DNA of 11,845 nucleotides from CAZRHH01 sp964599885 (GCA_964599885.1 CAZRHH010000087.1:1-11845); one strand, 5' to 3'; positions 1-7,066 are shown, numbered from the stretch's first letter. Notes: a model not told the origin generated them from the letters alone. Made by a program: numbers and translations.

Positions 1-227
1 GAGCCGCCGCCCATCCCTGTCATACTCAGCAGCGTCGGACGCGGCGCGCCCCCCGACGCCCGACGATTGTCGCGCCGCGGCATCCGGTCCGCCGGCGCAT
101 CGGATGCACCGTCGGCGGCTGCTTGGTCGATGGGTTGCTGGGATTGCGGAGCGCTTGCGTCGCCTTGCGGCCGGTTTTGGCCACCGCGCCTGCCGCGCCG
201 CCTTCTGGGCTTCTTGCCTTCATTCAT
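1..227 (-). CDS. Partial CDS: N-terminus of a basic, disordered protein of unknown function
   Basis: Reading leftwards from an ATG at 227-225, the frame stays open for 75 codons and leaves the window, so only the N-terminus is seen. The first 20 residues are dominated by Arg, Lys and Gly (MNEGKKPRRRRGRRGGQNRP). A polar Gln/Ala/Asp/Ser-rich stretch follows, then a second Arg-rich patch (residues 48-56). This looks like an intrinsically disordered, nucleic-acid-binding N-terminal tail; many RNA-binding bacterial proteins have such tails, but no folded domain is visible. A competing frame (ATG at 223) closes at position 26 and has no clear character. No clear Shine-Dalgarno precedes the ATG; a TACCCT hexamer lies 9 nt upstream, so a leaderless start is possible. 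The gene lies downstream of the repeat protein gene in the same orientation, 156 bp away. I do not recognise the family. Confidence 0.5.
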   Translation of the reverse strand, partial: MNEGKKPRRRRGRRGGQNRPQGDASAPQSQQPIDQAAADGASDAPADRMPRRDNRRASGGAPRPTLLSMTGMGGG

Positions 228-267
228 ACGCAGGGCAGGGTACGCGACCCCGCCCCGCGATGCGAGC

Positions 268-289
268 AGCGGATCGTCTTCGATCCGCT
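268..289 (-). terminator. Possible transcription terminator hairpin (no U-tract)
   Basis: AGCGGATCG and CGATCCGCT form a perfect 9-bp stem around a 4-nt loop. It sits about 95 bp past the stop codon of the repeat protein gene and about 40 bp before the next minus-strand start. No run of T follows on either strand, so it would be a non-canonical terminator, a processing stem or a protein-binding palindrome. Confidence 0.3.
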
Positions 290-355
290 TCCCGTTCGCC
301 GCTTCTCGCATCTGGGTAATGGAGCGGCGGCCGCCACGGACTTCCTCGATCCGCT

Positions 356-398
356 GGCAGCCGCCGCCCCGGGCGCAACGTCCTTAGTGGCGGCTGCC
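356..398 (-). other. Inverted repeat spanning the stop codon of the repeat protein gene
   Basis: GGCAGCCGCC (356-365) and GGCGGCTGCC (389-398) are perfect 10-bp arms separated by 23 nt. The TAA stop (386-384) lies in the loop. A GC-rich stem at the 3' end of the message could slow decay or help termination, but part of the symmetry may simply come from the high GC content. Confidence 0.25.
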
Positions 399-2711
399 TG
401 GGAGATAGCCGCCGCTGCCGGTATCCGGACCGCTCACCGTGCCGACGCCGCCGCTGCCGCCCGTCGCCACTTCGCCGCCGGAGTCGGGGCTGCCAACGTC
501 GGGATACACGGGACAGACAACCGGGCACGACGCGTGAACGCTCAGCGCGCCCGACGCTCCGTCCACGCCGCCGACCTGCACCATGTAACTGCGATCCGCG
601 CGCGCCGTGAAATCCAGCGTCCCCGACGCGGAACAGGCGGTGCTTTGCACGCCTCCCGGCGGCGAGAATCCCTCGAATTCGTACAGCGCGATCACGGTCG
701 CGAAGTCGCTGTCCATCGTGGAGATCGTCGTCGGGATGTCGCCATTCAACGTGCTGTCGATGTTCGCGTAAAACGCGTACCACACCGTGTTACCGATGTT
801 GCCGCACGGCTGCATCTCGCCAGGCTGGTTCGTCGCGCCGCGCGTATCGCGTGCGTCCATGTAGTTGTAGCTCAGGTACTGCGCGCTGCCGATGTTGTCG
901 TTGTTCGGCGGGCACGGCGTCAGGCAGTCGACGCGCATCTGCAGATCACCGCTCGCGCCGTCGCGACCGCCGGCTTGAACGAGGTACGTCGTCTGTGCCC
1001 GCACATCGACGAGCAAGCTCGGCCGCTCACCCGGCGCACCGCCCGCGCAAGCGACGCGCGTACGTGTCTGGAGTCCGCTCGGATCGTACTGCTCCTCGTA
1101 CACCGCAATCGCCGTGTCGAACGAACTGCCGCCGGTGTCGATGACAACCGGAAGACTCAAATCGGACGCGTAAAACGAATGCCAGATCGTGCCGCCCATG
1201 TTGCCGCAACCCGTGTCCTCGCCCTCTTGCGTGGTCGCGCCGCGCGTGTCCGCGCTCGTGGTATACGGAAGCGAGTACGGCACGCCGAGCCCGTTCGGCT
1301 GGAACATCGAATCGTTGTACGGCGGGCAGGCGCCGCTCCCGCATTCGAAGGTGTAGTTCAGCTCGCCCGTGGCTCCGTCGCGGCCGCCCATCTGCACGAT
1401 GTACTCACGCTGCCCCTCCGCATCGAACTCAAGGCGCGCCCGTGAATCGCCCGACCCATCGTCGCACGCAGTATTCGCCCCAGCGCCGACGGTCGAGTAC
1501 CCGTCGTACTCTTCGATCACAGACTCGTACACAGCCACCACCGTCGGAAAGTTACTTCCCGCCGTGTCGATCACGACGCGTGCGTCACCCTGCACGTAGA
1601 TCGTCTGCCACACCGTCGCACCGATCCCGCCGCAGGGGCGCTGCTCCCCGAGTTCGAGCGTGGCCGCCTCGGTGAAGAGGCTCTCCGTCGTCGGCGGCTC
1701 GATGTAGCCGCGACGCTCGAAGTCGTCGTTGTACGGCGGACAGGCCGGCACGCACTTGATGTTCAACACCAGCGACCCGCCTGCGCCGCTCGCGCCGCCC
1801 ACCTGCAGCAGCATGTACCGCCCCGGCTCCGTATCGATCCGCAGGCGTGACTGCTGCCCGCCGGCCGCATCGTCATTGCAGGCGGTTGCCGGCGTCTGTT
1901 CCGTCGGAACGCCTCCAGAAGGATTTTCGGTATAGAGCGCCAACACGGTGTCGAAGTCACTGCCGAACGTGTCGATCTCGATCGTCTGCTCGAAGTCGGC
2001 ATACATCTCGAACCAGACCGTCGCTCCGATGTTCCCGCACGGCCGCTGCTCACCAGACTGCAACGTCGCCAATCGCGTATCGACTCCCCAGCGCGTCTGC
2101 GGCTGATACGCATCCACGTAGACGCCCGTGCGTTGATCCAGATCGTCGTTCGGCGCCGGACACGCGCACGCCGCGTGCAACTGCAACGCCCCGCTCGCGC
2201 CGTCATAGCCGCCCACCTGAATCAGATACGGTTGATAGCGCTCGACCTGGAAGCTGATACGAGCCGATCCGTCGGCTGCATCGCCGTCGCAATCAAGCGG
2301 CGAAAGATTGTCGCCCGGCGGTGACGGGATGAAGCCGGTATTGCTGTATGCCGCAACCACCGTCGCGAAGTCACTGCCGGCCGTGTCGATGGTCAGCGTC
2401 CCGCTACGGTCGGCGTAGTACTCGAACCACACGGTCGCGCCGATCGGCGCGCAGGGCGCGTCTTCGCCGCTCTCGAGCGTCGCGCCGTCGGTGCTCTGCG
2501 TGATACTGAGCGGAAACGTGTCGCGGCCATCGTTGGGATACCAGCGAATGCGCTGCTCGAACGCGTCGTTCGACGGCGATCCTCCAGCGAGCGCGACCCG
2601 CGCCGGCGTGTCCCGAAACGCGACGACCAGAGCGGCGACCGTCGCGACGAGTACCAGCGCGCTGGTGATCGCCGGCATGTGCGGCATGTGAAAGTGCGGA
2701 ACTGCGGACAA
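384..2711 (-). CDS. Secreted protein with five tandem ~140-residue, four-cysteine repeats (PPC-like)
   Basis: This 775-residue protein has a hydrophobic segment at 14-32 and a likely signal-peptidase site near ALA-GG (residues 41-44). Five repeat units begin at Asn-Asp pairs at residues 48, 188, 328, 466 and 604, a spacing of 138-140. Each unit reads roughly as GE..PCG.IGATVW, then IDT.GSDF.TV.A.Y, then an acidic AC.DD-type turn, then Y..QVGG.DGASG.L, then C..(.)CP. Each carries four cysteines (for example C225, C278, C320, C324), 20 in all, suggesting disulfide-braced beta-sandwiches. The core resembles the PPC-type beta-domains found in repeats in many surface proteins; this is recognition by pattern. 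The tail from about 738 is rich in Gly, Ser and Asp. No catalytic domain is seen, so a structural, adhesive or binding role is inferred. The TTG start is chosen because a strong AAGGAGG lies 6 nt before it. It is probably co-transcribed with the lipoprotein gene 57 bp upstream. Confidence 0.85.
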   Translation of the reverse strand: MSAVPHFHMPHMPAITSALVLVATVAALVVAFRDTPARVALAGGSPSNDAFEQRIRWYPNDGRDTFPLSITQSTDGATLESGEDAPCAPIGATVWFEYYADRSGTLTIDTAGSDFATVVAAYSNTGFIPSPPGDNLSPLDCDGDAADGSARISFQVERYQPYLIQVGGYDGASGALQLHAACACPAPNDDLDQRTGVYVDAYQPQTRWGVDTRLATLQSGEQRPCGNIGATVWFEMYADFEQTIEIDTFGSDFDTVLALYTENPSGGVPTEQTPATACNDDAAGGQQSRLRIDTEPGRYMLLQVGGASGAGGSLVLNIKCVPACPPYNDDFERRGYIEPPTTESLFTEAATLELGEQRPCGGIGATVWQTIYVQGDARVVIDTAGSNFPTVVAVYESVIEEYDGYSTVGAGANTACDDGSGDSRARLEFDAEGQREYIVQMGGRDGATGELNYTFECGSGACPPYNDSMFQPNGLGVPYSLPYTTSADTRGATTQEGEDTGCGNMGGTIWHSFYASDLSLPVVIDTGGSSFDTAIAVYEEQYDPSGLQTRTRVACAGGAPGERPSLLVDVRAQTTYLVQAGGRDGASGDLQMRVDCLTPCPPNNDNIGSAQYLSYNYMDARDTRGATNQPGEMQPCGNIGNTVWYAFYANIDSTLNGDIPTTISTMDSDFATVIALYEFEGFSPPGGVQSTACSASGTLDFTARADRSYMVQVGGVDGASGALSVHASCPVVCPVYPDVGSPDSGGEVATGGSGGVGTVSGPDTGSGGYLPGSRH

Positions 2712-2717
2712 GCACCA

Positions 2718-2724
2718 CCTCCTT
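2718..2724 (-). promoter_or_regulatory. Strong Shine-Dalgarno fixing a TTG start
   Basis: On the minus strand AAGGAGG stands 6 nt before TTG at 2711-2709. The next in-frame ATG is 8 codons further in and has no comparable site, so the rare TTG start is preferred. Confidence 0.7.
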
Positions 2725-2768
2725 GCGCCCGGTGGTACTTGTGCAAACGCTTGACATGACGAAAAGGT

Positions 2769-4283
2769 TTACGCGCAGTCCGACGGAATTTGCAGCGCCC
2801 GCAAACACGGCACGTGAAACGCGATCTCTCCCCGCTCCCACCCGTCGCGTTCGCCCGTCGCCAGCGCGGCGGCGCCGTCAAGTTCGTATCGGTACACCGG
2901 CTTCGTCCGCACCGCGCCCAGCGACGCCGACGCGTATGCGTAGAACGCGGCCGCCCCGCCCGGACCCGGCGCCGCAAGCTCGTACGAGACGCCACTGTCG
3001 GACGCGAGTTCGTACACAGGCACCAGCCCCGTTGCCGGCGTCAGCGACGCGTAAAACGCTACGCCACTCTGCTCGTACCCGTCGCCGGGTGACTCGGCGG
3101 CGTAGCGCAACCCGCCCGACGCATCTCGCCACTCGTGGATCGCCGTCCCCGGATGCAGCGCGACGAGTTGAACGTCGTACGGTTGCTGGCTCGAAAACGT
3201 CGCGTACAGCGTGCCGTCGTCGCCCGTCAGATGCCGGTGCAGCTCCGCCGAATAGCAATACGGGTACACGTCCTCGACCAGCGAGCGGCAGTCCAGCCAC
3301 GTCACCGGCTCCGACCACGGCCCCTGCGGCTCGTCGGCGGTGCGCGCCTGCAAGGTCGCCAGGTGGCCGTTGTAGAGCGCCACCCACGTGCCGAGCTGCT
3401 CGTCGTACGACACTTGCACGCCGTTGTCCGGCGGCAGCGTCGATGCCTCGCCCGCCGGCCACAACGGCTCCGCAGCGTCCGCGTCGGCGTTCCACTCCCC
3501 ACCATCCCAGTACGCGTACGCCTCCAGGTCGCCGATGCGGTCGAGCGGCACGCGTGCCGCGTACGTCCGTTGATCGTCGGTGCCGATGTACACCACAACG
3601 TCATCACCGACGCGCACCGGCGAGCGCACGCCGCTCACGTTCGAACCGAACGTTGTGTCGTCACCCCAGATCTGCTCGACAACGCGTACGCCATCCGTCG
3701 TCCCCGCCGGAATTCGGCCCAACCCGACCGATTCGACGTGCCAGGCAAACGGCGACTCGCGCATGACCTTCACCATGTAGAAGACGATCGAGCCATCATC
3801 TAGCGCCAAAACGCCGTCGGGCCAGGCCGTCGTCTCGTCGCCGGGCGGGAACATCGGCACCGCCGTGCCGCCCGCCGACTTGAACTCCAGATCGATGCAG
3901 TCGCTCGCGTCCGTGTCGGTCGACGTCGCCAGCGACGCGGCGATCACATCGCGACGGCCGTTCGGGCCGAGCCGCACCGTATCGCCGAAGAACCAGTAGC
4001 CCCGGCCACCGGCGACGACGCTCTGCACGCCGTCGGCGCCCGTCACGTTGAGCGCGCGCGCGTTCGCGCTGTCGCCGACCAGCCGGCATACCGGCTCAGC
4101 CGCCACGATGACTGCCGCAGCGACACTGTCCGGCGGCGCGGCGGCATCGGGCGTCTGCGAGCCGTTGGATCCCGCAGTGCCCGATGAGCCGTCGCACCCG
4201 GCCGCGCCGAGCGTGATCAGCGCCACAAACGCGACAGCGATCGAGCGGCGGCCAGTCATGAACATCATCCGGAAATCGTTCAC
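2769..4283 (-). CDS. Predicted lipoprotein, DUF4185-like beta-propeller
   Basis: This 504-residue protein starts with a lipoprotein signal: a hydrophobic stretch ending in LGAAGC with the lipidated Cys at 30, followed by a flexible Gly/Ser/Pro/Ala-rich spacer to about 60. The mature part has the look of a DUF4185/GH43-like propeller. Visible features are YWFFGDT near 96-102, SPVRVGDDVVVYIG around 221-234, SYDEQLGTWVALYNG around 292-306, EPQGPWSEP at 318-326 and YCYSAELHRHL at 342-352, followed by GTLYATFSS. In that superfamily such strands often surround a sugar-binding site, but I cannot assign catalytic residues, so enzymatic activity is unproven. Six cysteines in the mature part (66, 129, 332, 343, 493, 503) could form disulfides. 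The GTG at 4283 has no good ribosome site; ATGs at 4268, 4265 and 4259 are real alternatives and all keep the lipobox. It probably heads a two-gene operon with the repeat protein. Confidence 0.75.
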   Translation of the reverse strand: MNDFRMMFMTGRRSIAVAFVALITLGAAGCDGSSGTAGSNGSQTPDAAAPPDSVAAAVIVAAEPVCRLVGDSANARALNVTGADGVQSVVAGGRGYWFFGDTVRLGPNGRRDVIAASLATSTDTDASDCIDLEFKSAGGTAVPMFPPGDETTAWPDGVLALDDGSIVFYMVKVMRESPFAWHVESVGLGRIPAGTTDGVRVVEQIWGDDTTFGSNVSGVRSPVRVGDDVVVYIGTDDQRTYAARVPLDRIGDLEAYAYWDGGEWNADADAAEPLWPAGEASTLPPDNGVQVSYDEQLGTWVALYNGHLATLQARTADEPQGPWSEPVTWLDCRSLVEDVYPYCYSAELHRHLTGDDGTLYATFSSQQPYDVQLVALHPGTAIHEWRDASGGLRYAAESPGDGYEQSGVAFYASLTPATGLVPVYELASDSGVSYELAAPGPGGAAAFYAYASASLGAVRTKPVYRYELDGAAALATGERDGWERGEIAFHVPCLRALQIPSDCA

Positions 4284-4340
4284 CTCGTCGCGGGCCGTCG
4301 CGCGTTCGCATAAAACAAAACGCCTGGCCGCACCAAAGGT

Positions 4341-4350
4341 TAACGCGTTA
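4341..4350. promoter_or_regulatory. 10-bp palindrome in a divergent promoter region
   Basis: TAACGCGTTA is a perfect palindrome inside the 124-bp gap (4284-4407) between the divergent lipoprotein and TauE-like genes. This gap is the most AT-rich local stretch and must hold both 5' regions. I could not identify convincing -35/-10 pairs. An operator role is a guess. Confidence 0.2.
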
Positions 4351-4407
4351 TCTGTTGCGCCTGCCGCCGGCGTTCCGCCCGAAGCCGCCGTGAGACACCA
4401 TGTGCCG

Positions 4408-5148
4408 ATGGACCCTCAACTCGTCGCCTTCGTCATCGCCGTGATGCTGCTCGCCAGCACCGCGCAGACGGTCGCCGGCTTCGGCCTCGCGCTGATCGCC
4501 GTGCCGTTTCTCGTCACGGCGCTCGACGTGCGCGACGTCGTGGTCGTCACGTCGCTGCTCGCGCTCGTAAACTCGTCACTGATCGCCCGCTCCGCCTGGG
4601 CGCACGTCCCCTGGCGCACGGTCACGACCATGCTCGCCGGCGCCTACGCCGGTATGCCGCTCGGACTCGCGATTCTGCTCTTCGCCCCGCCCGACGCGCT
4701 CCGTCTCGGCGTCGGCATCACCACCATCGTCATGGCAGGAGCGATGGCGTTCGGTCTCCGTTACGGCGCCAGCGGCCCCCGCATCGAACTCCTCGCCGGC
4801 GCCACGGCTGGCGTCCTCGGCACGAGTACCAGCCTGAACGGCCCGCCCGTCGTGCTCTACTTGCAGGATCGTCACCTGCCGACGGCGCAGTTTCGCGGCG
4901 CGCTCGGCGCGTTCTTCGTCGGCACCGGCGTCGTCTCCCTGACCGCCTACGCCCTCACCGGCGTCATCGAGTGGCGCTCTGTCGCGCTCGCCGCAGCGGC
5001 GCTGCCGGCAGTGTTCGCAGGCAACGCCCTCGGCCACGTCCTCCTCGGCCGTCTCAGCGACGCCGTCTTCCGGCGCGTGGTACTCGTGTTGCTCGTGGTG
5101 GCGTCAGCCGCCGCTGTCGTGTCGGCGCTGGTGCGCATCCTGCAATGA
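4408..5148 (+). CDS. TauE/SafE-family membrane protein (putative anion exporter)
   Basis: This 246-residue protein is almost entirely hydrophobic, with about seven or eight predicted membrane helices. Two internally related motifs typical of TauE/SafE (DUF81) proteins are visible: TVAGFGLALIAVPFL at 21-35 and the counterpart GVLGTSTSLNGPPVVLYL at 135-152. The length fits the family (about 240-270). Characterised members export sulfite, sulfoacetate or other small organic anions; the substrate here cannot be read from the sequence, and no sulfur-metabolism gene is nearby. The ATG at 4408 is chosen because it starts just before the first helix. The frame is open upstream to 4048, but that extension lies opposite the lipoprotein gene and has no membrane-protein character. 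In-frame GTGs at 4390 and 4402 are possible alternatives. No strong Shine-Dalgarno is visible. Confidence 0.88.
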   Translation: MDPQLVAFVIAVMLLASTAQTVAGFGLALIAVPFLVTALDVRDVVVVTSLLALVNSSLIARSAWAHVPWRTVTTMLAGAYAGMPLGLAILLFAPPDALRLGVGITTIVMAGAMAFGLRYGASGPRIELLAGATAGVLGTSTSLNGPPVVLYLQDRHLPTAQFRGALGAFFVGTGVVSLTAYALTGVIEWRSVALAAAALPAVFAGNALGHVLLGRLSDAVFRRVVLVLLVVASAAAVVSALVRILQ

Positions 5149-5203
5149 CAATGGCAGTTGACGTGATTGCTGCACTGCGATGACCGTCGCACGCCCAATG
5201 GCT

Positions 5204-5230
5204 GTGGCACGGGCTTTCAGCCCGTGTCAC
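5204..5230 (+). repeat. REP-like hairpin with GTGG flank
   Basis: CACGGGCT, loop TTC, AGCCCGTG forms a perfect 8-bp stem. It extends through one G-T pair to a 12-bp stem (GTGG on the left, TCAC on the right). The same CGGGCTTTCAGCCCG core recurs at 6421-6441, and a related core occurs in the array at 7061-7366. It lies 55 bp after the TauE-like gene and may stabilise or terminate its message, though no T-run follows. Confidence 0.6.
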
Positions 5231-5285
5231 TCTGGCACAGATACGTCGCGCCGAATGACATTGCCTCGCGGATAAGGATCACCAC

Positions 5286-6365
5286 ATGTACGACGGACTG
5301 CACCCTCATCTCGGCAACCTCTCCCGCCTGTCGAACGCCGAGACACGCTCGATCAGCGCCGAGAATCCGACAGGCGAACCCGGCAAAGGCGGCATGGCCA
5401 CCGAAGGCACGGGCGCGCGCGCCGCCGCCGAGCTCGGACAGGGCTGGAAAGTCTCGCCATCCATCAACCTGCCGGCTCAGCAAACGGTCACGCTCGCGGA
5501 TATCGATGGCTCCGGCGCGATCCAGCACATCTGGCTGACGGTGCATCCGAACTTCTGGCGCAAGCTTGTCATCCGCTTCTATTGGGATAACGAAGAGCAG
5601 CCGTCGATCGAAGTGCCGCTCGGTGACTTCTTCTGCAGCGGCTGGGGCGTGCGCTGCAACGTCGTCTCGCTGCCGGTCGCCGTCAACCCCGCCGGCGGTT
5701 TCAACTGCTACTGGGAGATGCCGTTCCGGAAGGGCGCGCGCATCACGCTCGAGAATCTCGTCGACGACGACATCCGCGGCTTCTACTACCAGATCACCTA
5801 CACGCTCACCGATGTCCCGGACGACGTCGCCTACCTGCACGCGCAATGGCGCCGCAGCAACCCGCTGCCGTACGCCACGCCGCACACGCTGCTCGACGGT
5901 ATCGCTGGCCAGGGGCAGTACGTCGGCACGTACATCGCCTGGGGTGTCAACAACAGCGGCTGGTGGGGCGAAGGCGAGATCAAGTTCTTCATCGACGACG
6001 ATGCCGAGTTCCCGACGATCTGCGGCACCGGCACGGAAGACTATTTTGGCGGCGCCTGGAACTTCGAACATCCGAAGGGCGAGTACGGCGCGTTCTCGTC
6101 GCCGTATTCCGGCATGCCGCAGGTGATCCAACCCGACGGCCTGTACCAGAGCCAGCAGCGCTTCGGTATGTACCGCTGGCACATCGCTGACCCCATCCGA
6201 TTTCGCACAGCCCTTCGCGTCACGATCCAGGCGCTCGGATGGCGCTCCGAAGGACGCTACCTCCCCCTTCAGGACGACATCGCCTCGACGTCATTCTGGT
6301 ATCAGACCGAGCCGCACGCCCCGTTCCCGGCGTTGCCCGATCGCAACCACCTCGAAGTCATCTAG
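5286..6365 (+). CDS. DUF2961 / GH172-type glycoside hydrolase, cytoplasmic
   Basis: This 359-residue protein matches the DUF2961 fold by its motifs: GQGWKVSPSINLPA at 51-64, ADIDGSGAIQHIWLT at 71-85, PLGDFF at 111-116, GFYYQITYTL at 165-174, WWGEGEIKFFID at 226-237 and GTGTEDYFGGAWNF at 247-260. DUF2961 was reclassified as glycoside hydrolase family GH172, whose studied members act on fructofuranose dianhydrides or D-arabinofuranosides. From memory, the catalytic glutamates of the founding enzyme are E270 and E291. Glu230 and Glu251 here keep the same 21-residue spacing within the conserved motifs, so an active enzyme is likely. The actual sugar is unknown. There is no signal peptide, so it should work in the cytoplasm, and no sugar transporter lies beside it. 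The start is supported by AAGGA 7 nt upstream of the ATG. It stands alone between two REP-like hairpins. Confidence 0.88.
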   Translation: MYDGLHPHLGNLSRLSNAETRSISAENPTGEPGKGGMATEGTGARAAAELGQGWKVSPSINLPAQQTVTLADIDGSGAIQHIWLTVHPNFWRKLVIRFYWDNEEQPSIEVPLGDFFCSGWGVRCNVVSLPVAVNPAGGFNCYWEMPFRKGARITLENLVDDDIRGFYYQITYTLTDVPDDVAYLHAQWRRSNPLPYATPHTLLDGIAGQGQYVGTYIAWGVNNSGWWGEGEIKFFIDDDAEFPTICGTGTEDYFGGAWNFEHPKGEYGAFSSPYSGMPQVIQPDGLYQSQQRFGMYRWHIADPIRFRTALRVTIQALGWRSEGRYLPLQDDIASTSFWYQTEPHAPFPALPDRNHLEVI

Positions 6366-6420
6366 ACAGATGGTCGTCGTCACAAAACTCAGTCGCGCGT
6401 CGGAACCCAGGAGATACGTG

Positions 6421-6441
6421 GCGCGGGCTTTCAGCCCGCGC
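6421..6441 (+). repeat. REP-like hairpin, second copy, with GTGG flank
   Basis: GCGCGGGCT, loop TTC, AGCCCGCGC forms a perfect 9-bp stem, preceded by GTG (6418-6420) so that the 5' side reads GTGG. The core is the same as at 5204-5230. It lies 55 bp after the GH172-type gene and again has no T-run. A G-rich stretch follows to about 6460. Confidence 0.6.
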
Positions 6442-6506
6442 GGGCGGGGCTGGGGTGGGATCTACGGGACATCCGTTGATTCTGCTGCGACCACGATCAC
6501 CAAAAC

Positions 6507-6535
6507 TTGCACCGATACCTTGTCTCAGTTAGAGT
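6507..6535 (+). promoter_or_regulatory. Putative promoter of the Fur-family gene
   Basis: TTGCAC (6507-6512) and TAGAGT (6530-6535) are separated by exactly 17 bp and would start transcription near 6542, about 27 nt before the ATG. The match to consensus is only moderate, but the position inside the inverted repeat supports it. Confidence 0.45.
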
Positions 6536-6550
6536 TGAGACAAGGTATCG
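6513..6550. promoter_or_regulatory. Perfect 15-bp inverted repeat, probable autoregulatory operator
   Basis: CGATACCTTGTCTCA (6513-6527) and TGAGACAAGGTATCG (6536-6550) are exact inverse complements around an 8-nt centre. The repeat fills the spacer and -10 of the proposed promoter and ends 18 nt before the ATG of the Fur-family regulator. A bound dimer, or pair of dimers, would block RNA polymerase. It is more GC-rich than classic Fur or Zur boxes and lacks their AT-rich core. An RNA hairpin acting in the leader is the alternative. No second copy was seen in the window. Confidence 0.6.
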
Positions 6551-6568
6551 TCTCGCTGGAAGGAAGCC

Positions 6569-7066
6569 ATGTCCGACATCGACCTGATCATCGAACGCCT
6601 CGAGATGCGCGGACACCGCGTCACCGAAAGCCGCCGCCGCGTCCTCGCCGCCGTGCTCGCGCAGCCCTCGCACTTCACGGTCGATGACGTGCTGCACAAC
6701 GTCCGAAAGGTCGGCCGCGCCACCGTCTTCCGGACGATGAAGCTGCTACTCGACCTCAACGTAGTCTGCCGCGTCCTGCTCGAGGACGGCACGCTGCACT
6801 ACCGGCTCAGCACGCGCGGCCATCACCACCACCTCGTCTGCCGCGACTGCGGCCGCGTCGACGACTTCACGACGTGCGACGTCGGCGCCCTCGTCCGCGA
6901 ACTGCAAGCCGCCACCGACTACGAGATCGAAGGCCACTGGCTCGAAGTCTACGGCCGCTGCCAAACCTGCCGCCTGCTAAAACCGCGAATCCCTGAGAAC
7001 GTCACCCCAACTCGACCCGACTCAGATGTCACCGCACCTCGTCGCCGCCAACACACGCGAACGTAG
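6569..7066 (+). CDS. Fur-family metal-responsive transcriptional repressor (Zur/Fur-like)
   Basis: This 165-residue protein has the Fur layout. A winged-helix DNA-binding domain lies at about 5-82, with GHRVTESRRRVLAAVL and a recognition region GRATVFRTMKLLLDLNVV. A dimerisation and metal domain follows: HHHH at 85-88, C91-x2-C94 and C131-x2-C134. The two CxxC pairs are the structural zinc site of the family; the His cluster normally belongs to the sensory site. The protein probably represses transcription when its metal is plentiful. Lying directly upstream of a zinc/manganese-type importer suggests it senses that metal, but Zur, Mur or Fur specificity cannot be read from the sequence. GGAAGG, 5 nt before the ATG, supports the start. 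About 31 residues follow the last CxxC; this tail is polar and basic, and its last codons lead into the GTAG of the first tandem repeat, which provides the stop. The tail may therefore be altered by the repeat. Confidence 0.92.
   Translation: MSDIDLIIERLEMRGHRVTESRRRVLAAVLAQPSHFTVDDVLHNVRKVGRATVFRTMKLLLDLNVVCRVLLEDGTLHYRLSTRGHHHHLVCRDCGRVDDFTTCDVGALVRELQAATDYEIEGHWLEVYGRCQTCRLLKPRIPENVTPTRPDSDVTAPRRRQHTRT

Noticed and set aside
123..1445. 440-codon open frame on the plus strand
   Set aside because: Lies opposite the repeat protein gene. Its translation is Arg/Ala/Val-rich without domains or signal, a typical antisense shadow in GC-rich DNA.
2751..2756. TTGACA on the plus strand as a -35 box
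   Set aside because: No -10 at the right distance and no plus-strand gene follows; it lies between two minus-strand genes.
2723..3766. 347-codon plus-strand frame
   Set aside because: Extremely Arg/Pro/Thr-rich and opposite the lipoprotein gene; no ribosome site and no recognisable motif.
4048..4407. N-terminal extension of the TauE-like frame
   Set aside because: It overlaps the divergent lipoprotein gene and its signal peptide; family length and first helix fit the start at 4408.
5217..6182. 321-codon minus-strand frame
   Set aside because: Lies opposite the clearly recognisable GH172-type gene; no supporting motif or start signal.
6513..6550. Intrinsic terminator of the GH172-type gene
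   Set aside because: No T-run follows, and the position overlapping a promoter right before the regulator fits an operator better.
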